Assembly: GCA_000328365.1 (NCBI GenBank)
Contig: KB294122.1
Span: 1,570-65,569 of the forward strand
Direction of reading: 5' to 3'
Source: Capitella teleta
Taxonomy: Eukaryota; Annelida; Polychaeta; Capitellidae
Length of the DNA stretch: 64,000 nt
The notes beneath the pieces are model-generated. The model worked only from the letters and a program-made list of their open reading frames with translations. It did no database searches and was not told the origin of the DNA. Positions 1-11,091 of the stretch are shown here, piece by piece. Every line of letters starts with the position of its first letter. Within the stretch, counting starts at the first letter, position 1. The position numbers were made by a program, and so were the translations under genes.

Positions 1-1915
1 CTTCTAAGGGACTCTATCGGTTCAACCGATTACCTTTTGGGATAAAGACTGCTCCCTCACTTTGGCAGAAGACAATCGATGAAATTTTGCAAGACATCGC
101 TGGTGTCCAAGTCTTACTCGACGACATCATCATCACGGGAAAATCTGAGGCAGAACACCTCCAGCGGCTGGAGTTAGTGTTAGGGAAGCTGCAGGCCAAG
201 GGATTGAAGCTGAATTCAGACAAGTGCAAGTTCTTCGCGACCAGCGTCACATACTGTGGCCATGTCATCGACAAGAAGAGACTCCACAAGATGCCAGAAA
301 AGATATCAGCCATCTCGGAAGCACCAAGGCCGGTGAATGTGTTGCAACCTCGCTCGTATCTCGGCCTAGTGAATTATTACTATAGATTCCTGCCAAACTC
401 TTACGACCAATGAATCAACTGCTGGAGAAGGACCGCACCTGGAAATGGACAAGAGAATGCAATGAAGCATTTCAAAAATCAAAGAAATTGATTACATCGG
501 ACATGGTCCTGGCCCATTACAGCGTGGATCTGCCGGTAACTCTCGCAGCCGATGCTTCACCATACGGCATTGGCTGTGTCATCTCCCACGTGTTCAGGAT
601 GGCAAAGAGCGTCCAATCGCATTCGCATCGAGATCAATGAACCAAGCAGAGAAGAATTATGCACAAATAGACAAGGAGGCTTTGGCCCTGATCTAGGGGT
701 GAAAAAGTTTCACCATTACATTTATGGTCGAAATTTCATGCTGATCACCGATCACCAACCCCTGAAGTCGATCCTGTGTCCATCAAAGGGGGTTTCAGCA
801 ACCACAGCAGCCCGACTGCAGCGTTATGCGCTGATCCTGGCAGCGTATGATTACGACATCAAATACAGAAAATCAGCTGACCACGCCAATGCGGATTGCC
901 TGTCACATCTTCCACTAAAGCAGCTAGCGGACGTTGCAGCTCTAGATTGTGTGGATGTATTCCACATCAACCAAATTGATATATTGCCTGTAATACATGA
1001 GGAAATCCGCAAAGTGACCCGTTAGAAACCTGTCTTAGCAAAAGCAGTGAAGGCAATGAAATATGGGTGGCCAGAAACTTTGGCAGAACACCTGAAGGTT
1101 TACTACAACAAGAGGAATGAAATGTCTGTGAGCCAGGATTGCCTGATGTGGGGCCTGCGCGTCATCGTCCCTACCTAGATTCGGGAGAGGATTCTTCAGG
1201 ACCTACATGCTTGTCATCTTGGCATGGCCAAGATGAAAGGATTGCCCAGAAGTTACTGTTGGTGGCCAAACATCGACAAAAAAAGTGGAGGAAATGGCCA
1301 AAAAATGTGCGAGCTGCGCTGAAACATTGAGATCGCCGCCAAAGTCAAGAAACCATCCATGGGAATGGCGGCCCATCCGTGGACTCGGATACACGTCGAC
1401 TTCATGGGGCCATGGCATGGGAAAATGTTCCTTGTAATGGCTGATGCCTACTCAAAATGGCCAGAAGCTTTCTTTATGTCATCCACAAGCACGACTGCAA
1501 CCATTCAAGTCCAACGCAGCGTCTTTGTTAGGAATGGGCTGCCGATCACACTCGTATCGGACAACGGTCCACAGTTCTCGAGTGAAGAATTGGCGCAATT
1601 CATGCAGAGAAACGGCATCCGGCACAAGACATGTGCGCCCTACTTTCCAGCGACAAACGGTCTGGTGGAACGCTTTGTACAGACCCTGAAGAACGCCCTC
1701 CGGGGAATGGAGGGTGAGAAGAAGAGCTTGCAGGAGAAGCTCGCAGAAATACTGATGAGCTACCGAGTTACACCCCACGCAACGACATCGCGCCCTCCAG
1801 CCGAGCTGTTTCTTGGAAGACCGCTGTGAACCAGGCTTGACCTGATGAAGGCAAACCTTCGTGCATTGGTGGAGGAGAGTATAGATGATCCGATCAGAAA
1901 AGCTCCCAGCCATTT
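1..1915 (+). mobile_element. Ty3/Gypsy (Metaviridae) retrotransposon fossil, pol region
   Basis: Conceptual translation shows, in order, reverse transcriptase (the catalytic LLDDI motif near base 115), RNase H (a DASPYGIG motif near base 550), and an integrase core with DNGPQFSS near base 1560 and a downstream glutamate in the NGLVERF motif near base 1665. This order (RT, RNase H, integrase) is that of Ty3/Gypsy elements. The copy runs off the left edge of the window, so gag, protease and the 5' LTR are not visible. No LTR is recognisable on the right side before the (TAA)n array. The reading frame is broken in several places, so this is an inactive fossil. Its age cannot be set without LTR pairs. 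Confidence 0.93.
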
Positions 1916-2332
<417 letters not shown>

Positions 2333-2981
2333 TTTTAAAGTATTATTTTTTTATCAATATTATTTTTTACTAAGTTTTCTTTCTTAAGATGGTTATTATT
2401 AAATTTTTCAATTGTTAAATTATCACTAAAATCTAATCTATTAAATTGTTAAATGAGCTATAATTGTTAGCCTCAATTTGATACATAACAGATGGTCCGA
2501 AACTGTCTAACAAAAACGTTGAACTTACTAGTAATATAATCATAACATCATTTGTTTTGCATGTTTCGGTTACATTATTAATTTATTACCCTTTTTGACG
2601 CCCAAATTCGTATGACGTAGCATTTGTATGTTATTTATAACGCATTAGAAAATACGTTATGATTGTAACTTCACTTGAAGTTTTTTTATGACAACACCGT
2701 GCATGCGGCATTATAACTATGAATATTCATTTATATAATCATTATTTTACAGACAATTCGAACTTCGAATATCTCCAAATTCATTGATTGAAAGAGTTCG
2801 CGATGGTCGAGTGAATATGTTTTCGTCTAATCTTTTAATTTGATTGAAATAAAAGTATATCAACCCAATTATTACGCTGAATAATTTTCATGAGGTGATA
2901 TATAACTAAAAAAATCCCTAATTTGCATATGTATATAATAAGTGAACACCGCGTGACTATCATAAGTTTAGCCGTCCGGGA
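2333..2981. other. A+T-rich DNA, nothing recognised
   Basis: No conserved reading frame, RNA gene or terminal repeat was found in this stretch. Confidence 0.4.
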
Positions 2982-3150
2982 AATACCAAGCATCAGGTAT
3001 AGAGGGATAAGATATACCAAGCATCAGGTATAGAGGGATAAGATATACCAAGCATCGGGTATAGAGGGATAAGATATAACAAGCATCAGGTATAGAGAGA
3101 TAAGAATTACCAAGTACCAAGTTTAGAGAGATAAGAAATAACATCGCCGA
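2982..3150. repeat. 31-bp minisatellite, about 5 copies
   Basis: The unit begins ATACCAAGCATCAGGTATAG and ends GGATAAGAT. The first three units are nearly identical and the last two are diverged. It is a direct tandem array without spacers, so it is not a CRISPR array. Confidence 0.9.
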
Positions 3151-3546
3151 CTCGAGGGCAGAGTTTCATAACCTGAGAACTGGCCGATTTTACTGTTTGA
3201 TGACCGCTTAAACTGTAAGATCAGCATACACCGGTGAGTGAACTTTTTATAGGTTAGTAATTTAATATTCTGTCCGGTGTGCCATTTGGGGTATCTTGCC
3301 CCTCTTATGAGATGTATTAATTGATTTATTTCCATACCTGATGCGTGAGGATATTTTACTAACGTTTCTGGAAAAAGTGCGTTATGATTTCAGGATTAAT
3401 CTCTTGCTGTTTCACTAATGACTTAAAACCCCTCAAATCCTTTGTTGTGCTTAAAACGTGCTTTCTTCAAGATTTTTCATTTTTTTTTGTTGACGATAAG
3501 ACTGCACGACTTGGTGGTTGGTTGTTCTGCAGCTCTGTTCTCACTT

Positions 3547-3602
3547 AGCTCCCCAAGCCGTAGCGTAGTGTGTGGGAACTGCTCCGCTACCCTTGGGGAG
3601 CT
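3547..3602. repeat. Imperfect inverted repeat (56 bp)
   Basis: The arm AGCTCCCCAAG returns as CTTGGGGAGCT, and inside it TAGCG returns as CGCTA, around a loop of about 20 nt. A near-copy of TTCTCACTTAG flanks both sides. It could be a small foldback element or a structured RNA. Confidence 0.7.
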
Positions 3603-3675
3603 AGTTCTCACTGAGCTTTTTAAGTTTTTTTAGTTCAATAATTGTACCTTTTATTAGTTTTAGGACTTCTACCTA

Positions 3676-3895
3676 CAGTTGAACCTCGATTTATAGGTAT
3701 GTGCCCAAAAATTTCAAATTCATTTGATATCAAATGATAGCTTGTGATCTAAATAAGATAAAACTGAAAGAATTTGATTTTTATCTTTATTAGTTCAAAA
3801 GTTATTTCATTTTTAATGGCTAAAATTTGGTTTTAACGACAGCAATCAGCATTCGTCATGGCCAATTTTGTGTCATGCGCGGCCTTCAGGGGCCA
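3676..3895 (+). mobile_element. pogo/Tigger-like DNA element fragment
   Basis: It starts TA|CAGTTGAACCTCG, a TA target followed by a CAGT..ACCTC terminus of the kind seen in pogo/Tigger elements. The inner part (near 3840-3890) shares blocks such as GCCAATTTTGTGTCAT with the reverse complement of about 18880-18960, so the two belong to one repeat family. The right part is interrupted by the element at 3896. Any continuation after 4550 is too diverged to prove by eye. Confidence 0.6.
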
Positions 3896-4546
3896 ATTCC
3901 AGAAAGAAACTTAAGTGGTAAAACTAAGTTTGGGAGGGGTTAAGTTGACTAAAACGATTCCAGAAACAAACTTAAGTCCTCTAGACCCTGCAAAACTTAA
4001 GTGACCTCTCCACCTGACTTAAATCAAACTTAGTGAATTCAAGATGGCGCCGATCAGAAGACGCCGGATTAATGCTATGGTGTCAATACCACAGATTAGA
4101 TATATTCTCCCTTATCTCTGGTCAATACCTAGAAGGAGCCTTCCAGACAGGAGCAATGCTCTGGAAGGCGTTATGAAAAAAAAAAGCGTTATAAAAAACA
4201 AAACAAAACGTTATGATTGTGAAGCGGGAAAAAGAGCACTTGTTGCATTATGATTAGGAATCAACGACGCTATACACTCGCATTTCGCGTTTGTGATGCT
4301 TTCGTTTTCGATCAAGTTCCGGAAAAATCAAAAACAATTCTTCGAAGTCATGTTTTAAGGTACGTTTACCACTTAGCAAATATCTCGCCATGTCTTATAC
4401 ATTCCTTGGCAGATAGCCAAATCCGACTTAGGCTACTTAAGTTAAGTTCAGCAAAAATGCGTTTGTGGAATCGACTTAACTTGGAAACTTAACTTAACGC
4501 CTGGAGGACTTAACTTAAGTCCCAAAGTTAAGTTTCTTTCTGGAAT
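3896..4546. mobile_element. 651-bp DNA element with terminal inverted repeats and a CCA target duplication
   Basis: The left end reads ATTCCAGAAAGAAACTTAA and the right end is its close reverse complement, ending TTTCTTTCTGGAAT. CCA sits immediately outside both ends (3893-3895 and 4547-4549), a 3-bp duplication of the size made by PIF/Harbinger elements. Subterminal CTTAAGTTAAGTT motifs recur at both ends. Two short open frames (4044-4253 and 4250-4492, the first rich in arginine and lysine) fill most of the body, but I recognise no transposase motif. It is probably a non-autonomous copy. Confidence 0.75.
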
Positions 4547-4689
4547 CCAAGATGGAAGACCAGGCAAAGGTCCCACAAGGGAACCATTATCGCACTGGCC
4601 ACCCAAATGGAATCATTGAGTGAAAAACCCGGCTTTTATTACAGTTGGGTCGCTCTGTGAGAGATGTTGCACAAAAATTATAAATTGAT

Positions 4690-5380
4690 TGTCAAACAAT
4701 AATTATGCTCGGACTTTGATGCAGTAGAGCAGCACTTCGTCTGTACTTACTGGTTTGCACGTACGTAACAGTTTGATAGAGTACACTACAGTCTGTTGGA
4801 AAATTATCGATATAATGTGTTTTCACTCTTTCTGATTTTGCTTTCAATGAATGTGTTGATGATGTTCTCAGTATACTGTCAGGAGTTGAGTTCACAGTTT
4901 TGCTGATTGTATAACGGAGACTTGACTTGAAGAATTGATGCCGATATATCAGGGCCCGCAATTGATTTTTAACACGACCAGGACCAGGTTCCAAGTCGTG
5001 GAAAAATTATGGCAAGTCATCGTTCTTCCATTTATAGAAGAACTTCAGAAGTTCAGCTCAAAGAGCCCCCGCAGATCCTCCATTTCACGGATTTTTAGTT
5101 TGTGTAAGAGTGGATAAGTGTGTGCGTTATATTTGGAATTGGTGATGATGCGTACTGCTTTCTTTTGTATTTTTACTATTTGTGATGAGTGTGGACTTTT
5201 AGACATGCCATATGTGAGATGAGGGATGAATAATGATTGATAAATGGTTTTGAGTGTGAAAAAGAGGAACGAAATGCTTTAGTTTATTGAGGATGCCAGA
5301 AATGCGTGATACTTTTGTTGCTATTTTGTTGATGTGTGGTTTGAAGTTTAGGTGTGAATGGTTATTCCCAGGTTATTGTC
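4690..5380 (-). mobile_element. LINE fragment, C-terminal end of the reverse transcriptase
   Basis: Read on the minus strand, the translation shows the familiar tail of CR1/jockey-like LINE polymerases: FKPHINKIATKVSRISGILN, then LFIPHLTYGM, then a VKIQKKAVRIITNSKYNAHT block near 5130-5180, and finally NSLRY-like and HYIDNF-like motifs near 4800-4900. Several frame changes and stops interrupt it. Only the thumb and tail are present, so this is a 5'-truncated dead copy. The exact clade is not determined. Confidence 0.75.
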
Positions 5381-5399
5381 GCAATGGAGGTGGACAGTG

Positions 5400-5736
5400 G
5401 TCTCACCGAGGCCATAACTCTCAAAGAAATAGTGTAGATAGGACACAACAGAGTTTGAGCCTTCGAGTACACATCAAAGACAAACGTCTTGGTGTGTGCT
5501 GCTGGCAGGAGCCTCGCATCGTCTCGCCAGTATCCAGGTACTCGTCCTAGCAACATCAGTGCATGTTGATCAGCATAGTTCTGGAGAAACTCTGACACAT
5601 GCTCAATGGTCGGCAAATCGAAGGCCTGCTTGTTGATGGCTCTTTCGCCATTCTTTTTCTCCTTAGGAGCGATCCCGTTTTTCCTGTAATGCTTTTGAAG
5701 GGCACCAAGTCGGTCATTTGATACCCTGCAGTACAA
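5400..5736 (-). pseudogene. Exon-like fragment of an unrecognised protein, probably transposon-derived
   Basis: On the minus strand a good acceptor (TTTGTACTGCAG, ending near 5731) opens a frame of about 100 codons. It contains RLGALQKHYRKNGI and a segment LPTIEHVSEFLQNYADQ followed by LLGRVPGYWRDDARLLP. The composition looks like real coding sequence. From memory, similar segments (QNYAE..., LPGRIPGYKR) occur in multicopy invertebrate proteins of unknown function, which would fit a transposon gene, but I cannot name the family. Similarity seems to stop near 5480, and the LINE tail abuts it, so the gene looks truncated. Confidence 0.45.
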
Positions 5737-6013
5737 AAATAATTATTGTAAAATCAGAAATTCAGTATCAAATGAGTATATGTGCAATTTGTACATTAGG
5801 AAAAGGGTTTAATGTATTGCTTGCCAATGGAGGTTCAAACTCTGACACACTAATTAACCTTGAGTTCTTGCATGGGTAAGGCTCTCAACTCCTTGCTCTG
5901 GGTGTCACTTGGTCTCATTGATTCGTACTTATCTACGTGTATTTGGCATCAAAACCTCTACAAATTTATTTTACTTTTCATTTCTATTCCCCAGTGAGAT
6001 TTCCAGCGTCACA

Positions 6014-6981
6014 ATGTCACTCGTCCTCAGGAGACTCTGTCACCGCTGTCATCTCTCTGGGGTGCGACATCAAAGCACGTCAAACACCAAGACCAAAGCC
6101 ATGCTTGAGCGTATGATCAGAGTAGATCATGCCGGCGAATTTGGTGCCACAAGAATTTATGCCGGACAAATTGCAGTTCTTGGCAAAACAGAAGTTGGCC
6201 CAGTATTAGATGTAAGCAATAAGTCAGTTGATTGAAAATATATGGAATAATTAATTCATTTTAGCACATGTTGGAACAAGAAAAAGTCCATCTTGGAACT
6301 TTTGAGAAGCTAATCCCAGAACACAGGGTCCGACCCACGGCCATGATTCCACTGTGGAATATTGCAGGGTTTGCCCTTGGTAAATTTACGCTGCTCTTTC
6401 TCATTTTCTTGTACAACTTGAAATCCTCTCTCAGGTGCTGGAACCGCTCTGCTAGGTAAAGAAGCCGCCATGGCATGCACGGTCGCGGTAGAAACTTCAA
6501 TTGGCGAACATTATGACAGGTAGCGTATTGCTATACTGCACTTGTGATTGGTGAATTTAATTTCTCGCTCTCTTTTTTTTTCCAGTCAAATACGAACATT
6601 AATAGCGGACGGTGCAGACGGGGCGGTGAAACACGAAAAACTTATAAAGGTCAACAGATAAACTCATATATGGAGAAATCAGAAAGAAAATTGTTGAATG
6701 TTAATAAGTTGGAATGAAAATAATTATGGTCGATTCTGATCAATTACATGCATGCCTTTTTTCATCCTCATTGCAGACTATCACTAAATTCCGAGATGAG
6801 GAATTGGAGCACTTAGATACTGGATTAGAGCATGATGCGGAGCAGGTTAGTATTCTCCTTGAAATTAATCACCCTTCACTTGCAATTTCTTTCTTTTATA
6901 CAGGCGCCATTGTACAATGTCCTGACTAATGTGATTAAAGTTGGTTGTAAAGGAGCCATCTGGATTTCTGAGCGGGTATAG
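6014..6981 (+). CDS. COQ7: 5-demethoxyubiquinone hydroxylase, mitochondrial (COQ7)
   Basis: COQ7 is a di-iron carboxylate enzyme of the mitochondrial inner membrane. It hydroxylates demethoxyubiquinone in the penultimate step of ubiquinone synthesis. Six exons can be read: 6014-6211, 6265-6379, 6435-6519, 6586-6649, 6777-6845 and 6904-6981, all with GT-AG introns, giving 202 residues (human 217). The first 25-30 residues are basic and Ser/Arg-rich, as expected of a mitochondrial presequence. Di-iron ligands are visible: E42 in RVDHAGE, E72 and H75 in EQEKVH, the glutamates of [11 protein letters not shown], and the ExxH of FRDEELEH. The motif [19 protein letters not shown] is almost invariant in the family. 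An acceptor-like CCCCAG at 5990 and a GTAAGG near 5875 suggest a 5' UTR intron. An AATAAA lies at about 7027. The gene looks intact. Confidence 0.97.
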
Positions 6982-7059
6982 CATCCGCCATCAGAATTGT
7001 TGTTTGTTATTTATAATTTCTGTGTAATAAAATTGCTCTTGTATACCGACTGGTACACT

Positions 7060-7107
7060 TTCATTTACTCATTCATTTACTCATTCATTTACTCATTCAT
7101 TTACTCA
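7060..7107. repeat. 12-bp tandem repeat (ATTCATTTACTC)n
   Basis: Four nearly perfect units just downstream of the COQ7 polyadenylation signal. Confidence 0.9.
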
Positions 7108-8674
7108 GCTTGGTTTGATTTCAAAAAAAGAGGAAGACTTGATCTCACTACCGTGTAATTCTTGGCACATTTTACTTCTGTTATTGCATAATGGAAGCAG
7201 ATCACAAGCTTTTTAAAATTGTAAAAATGTTTTTGTGTGTAAATTATGGTTCGTTCCATTTTCAAAATTCTGGCATCCTCCTGGGAAGGATTCTCGAGTG
7301 ATAATGACTAATGAGTTTAGTAATTATTTTAATTAAGGGATGTTAGCAAATAATTACATCCAACAGAATCACTCACTGGCGTTTTATATATAGATACCAA
7401 AGATATTCCATTTAAGCTGATTGATCATTGAGTATCTTTGTAGTAACTAAGTACGTTGAACGAAATCATAATGCCGAAAACATCAATTGGATTGTTGGCT
7501 ATTAGTACATGTATTGTATATGCTATATAAATGAAAAATGTGCGAAAATTGCGTTATATAATGTATGGGGGTTACACATCGCTGTGCGCATTATCGTGAG
7601 TATATAATGCACAGTGGGGATACGGGTGACGGAGAATGTCCGGCTTATCATTTGCATATCATTAACGGACGGCGAATTGTGTGGGTGAGACGGAGAATTG
7701 TGTGGAGTGTGACGGAGAATTGTGTGGAATTTGAATACTCGTTCATTATTCCAGATATCATATGCATTGTTTACAACAAATGATATGTGCAGATACCAAC
7801 CATTCGTGTAGTGGGGGGCCTGTGCGGAAGAAGAGATGGGAGGACCGCCTTCTGTGAACGGTGCAGGAGGAAAACGATGCATATGAAATTAACTTACGAT
7901 ATGCAGATGATACATAGAGAGATCTTTTTATTGCAGGACAGCATAATGTTGCATACAATAATGGAAGGAAGGTTAAACAAAATTTGTGATAAATTCAAAA
8001 CAAATCAAATGTTCGTCATAATTGTAGTAGGTTCGGTGAAAAAGAAATTAGGAAAATTTTAGTTCAAATTGGGGTGATTTATGCGTATATCTTGGATCAT
8101 GAGGCATCTTGAGATTATGTGATTTTATCCTGGATTTCTTCAAGTGCTTTTTTCAATTGCGAGATTGTGCAATGAATGGCGGAATTTCGTCACGGCAATT
8201 CTTTCGTGTTCTTTCATGGCTTTCACTGTGTAGGCGCATGTATAACGTCAGGCCGGGTTGATTTCCACGTAGGTTCGATACTTCGTTCTTTCAGATCTAT
8301 GAATCCTGTTGTGGAGTATATATTCTTACATGGCAGAACTCCGTGAAGAAGCGTGTCGACAATTAATATACAGTGTATATATATCCAGTCTCTAGAGATG
8401 GACACGCAAATTGACGACTCTCAGCAGCGGCAGAAGTGCTGAGTGACCGCTAACACTGGTTAATTATACAGAGTGAACCAAGAAGATTATCTATCACTTC
8501 ATTAATTCCCATAAACGCTGGCATTCCTTTAACACATTCACCGCTAAAGACTGAGATCTCCGTCTTTTGCAGATAAAGCCACGCATAAGCGCATGCAAGA
8601 ACCACTTTTGCGTCATATCTGTAATTTTGCAAGACGTTGACTAAGTACTTAGTACGATAACAGGACATTTCATC
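7108..8674. other. Intergenic DNA with a small tandem repeat
   Basis: No conserved coding sequence was seen. At about 7664-7735 a unit of about 22-25 bp containing GACGGAGAATTGTGTGG occurs three times, with a weaker copy near 7630. The short open frames across this part are explained by that repeat or by chance. Confidence 0.5.
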
Positions 8675-8880
8675 GTGTTATTTTTTTATTTTCTTTTTCT
8701 TTTCTTTTGGAGGGCTTATTTAACCTCGGAATCCTGAAGCCTGACGGCATATGTGGTCCGAGGAGGTAAGCAGGAGTTAAGTGCCTTACCCAAGGACACA
8801 CGATTGGTGGCTGGCTTCGAACCTCCAGTGGCCAGCGCCAAGTCGATCCGCTAACCACTCGGCCACCATCTCTCCGAGGT
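8675..8880 (-). mobile_element. tRNA-derived SINE with a CORE-SINE-like central domain
   Basis: On the minus strand the 5' part resembles a tRNA-Ser/Leu: an A box in GTGGCCGAGTGGTTAGCGG (about 8848-8865) and a B box GGTTCGAAGCC (8813-8823). Next comes CCTTGGGTAAGGCACTTAAC (near 8775-8795), strikingly like the core of MIR and other CORE-SINEs (known pattern CCTTGGGCAAGTCACTTAAC). The element ends in an A-rich tail at about 8675-8708. No clear target duplication was found, so it is probably an old copy. Confidence 0.8.
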
Positions 8881-10339
8881 TCATTCATATTCATCGAACT
8901 CATCTTCGACATATTTATTATAATAATCACAGAATTGTATACTTCCGGCGTTGACACGTACTGCAGTCATTATTTGGTTTTGTAACATCGCTTCGACAAA
9001 CACGAACGAACGCAGCGAAGCGAAGGAGTTCCCTATTATTGGGGTTACTTTAAAGCGAGCTAATTAGTGAATGAGGGTGATTGGCGCTTTTGTCACTACA
9101 CGTGCTATGGTCTTTCTCGTCATTGCAATCGACAACACTTCGAGATAGTCTCTTTGAATTCGCATGTAGCCGCTGACTTTTGGCGCCACCCTGCAAAGAC
9201 TTCAAAGCCGCGTGTTTTACAAACAGTTATTTTCGATGTGGGTTTATTGTGCAACTTCTAAATCCCTGTTTGATGTGCAGAAACATAGGCCTACACAAGC
9301 AAGCTTCTGCATTCAATTGAATGCTCATTGTCAAGGAATGACTTGTTTTATTTTCATTGACAAGTACTCTCCATCTGCGCTACTACATGTATGTATGCAA
9401 ATAATCATTGGTGCATTTCTTACATCATTGATGCGTCTTTTGTCACGTGTTCCGTGGGATTTGAGAAAGCGAGCGACTGAAGCCAAGTTGGCGCCGGCTC
9501 AAACCCTGGATTTATAGATATAATTGTTATTCTCATCCTTTGATCTGCAAATTACAGTTACTGATACTAGTTATGCCCACACAACGCATAACCTCTGTAA
9601 TAACAATATATAATGTGCTGGTAGTTAGTACTTGTAGCTGAGAGAAAAGTACGATTTTCTCAGCTTTTTGCTTGCGAGGGTGTTGTCCTCATGAAACCAT
9701 GTGTTGTTCAGAGCTATATTTCAGTACATGTAATTGCATGTATGATGTTGAATCTTACACCGTTGGCTTCACAAGAGAACGACCTATCCTAATATGTACT
9801 ATATATAGCTATCCGTGCCTGCATACAGAAATTACGGAGCGGTGAAGTCGAGGCTTAAATACCTGGCGGTGAACGTTTATCAGCCCGAAACTGATGTGGC
9901 GCTGAATGTGTTAATTTTAATTCCTTTGAGCATACTTTGTCAGCGATCAGATGTTGCAAAATAGACGTATTATGAGAGGCTCATAAATCAAACGTTTGGC
10001 ACCTGAAATGAGGTCTTGACAGTGATACCGGTAGAAGAGCGCTCGGTCAAATAATAGTTATGCGAGGGACAAAACAAAGCTAAATGTTATGAATCTAACC
10101 TCCAAATTTCCCTAGTCACTAGTATTGGGGATTTGGTTCTATGTTAGGCCGAGAACTTTTTAAGAAGCACTGATAGAGGCACATTTGTCGCGTCGACGCT
10201 TTTCGAAAAGAACGCGCGGTGAGCAAGCCCCGGTAAAGAGGCCAAAGAGGCATTGTGTAACATTCAGTTGGCCGCCGCTCCAACTGGTGCTGTGGCGTCG
10301 TCTGCTCGTTTGACAATGGCCAAAGAGGGCCATCGGACT
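8881..10339. other. Intergenic DNA, no gene recognised
   Basis: Several short open frames exist, but none resembles a protein I know and none has a convincing exon structure. Confidence 0.4.
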
Positions 10340-11091
10340 CGATCATAACGCACTGCGCATTGCGAAATCTGTGACGTCATAGGTGTTATCCTTGTCCACA
10401 TGGCTTCGTGAGCTCACGCATCTCAACTGGGAGATCAGCTGTTTTTAACGTTTTAGTCATTTTTCACCATATCTCACAAGCAATTCAAGTGGCCCAATGA
10501 AATACTTTCAGCATAAGGTTTGAGTTTTGGCAAATATAACGAATATCACGATTCGACTTGGTCTAAGGTTAGTGCAATTATTCAGTGCTCGATCCACTAA
10601 TTATCGCCCATTCGTATCTGCTGTCAATGCTGAATTTTTCTAGTTTGGGTTTTTTAATTTATTTCATGTGTTCATTTCTCTATGCTTATGATACAGACAG
10701 GCAAACTTGGAATCCTGATACAATAAGATCTGAATCTTCCTCAGTTCCTGGGTCAGCAGCATGACCGCTGGCCATCATACACTACTCACTACTCAGTCTA
10801 CTGCATATCACATTATGACACATATGATAGTCCTACTCTAGTCTTAAAGTCTACTCTATGGCAGATCCTGATCACCCGTAGATCAGCCATAGGGTGTCAG
10901 GCCGATGACGAGTCCTCACTAAAATTTTTTGCCCCCGGTTTACTTTACAATTCTCAAGCAAATAATAAACAATAAATTACATCATACATGTAGTCCATAC
11001 GTCTTCTGGTTAATTATTAATAGTTGCGAGGGCCACAAAAGCTGATCCAAGCAGTATGTAATGAACACTTTAATTGTTAATTCCAGAAAGA
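10340..11091 (+). promoter_or_regulatory. Probable promoter and 5' UTR intron of ZCCHC7
   Basis: A donor-like TCTAAG|GTTAGT lies at about 10567 and an acceptor-like AATTCCAG at 11086, only 5 bases before the start codon. This suggests a non-coding first exon somewhere in 10350-10567 and an intron of about 520 bp. This is inference from splice motifs only. Confidence 0.4.

Noticed and set aside
2982-3150. Regular 31-bp repeat considered as a CRISPR array
   Set aside because: Units are directly adjacent with no unique spacers, and the surroundings are animal DNA; it is a minisatellite.
8813-8865. Possible tRNA gene (A and B boxes)
   Set aside because: The tRNA-like head continues into a CORE-like domain and an A-rich tail, so it is a SINE. 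The same applies to 58750-58821.
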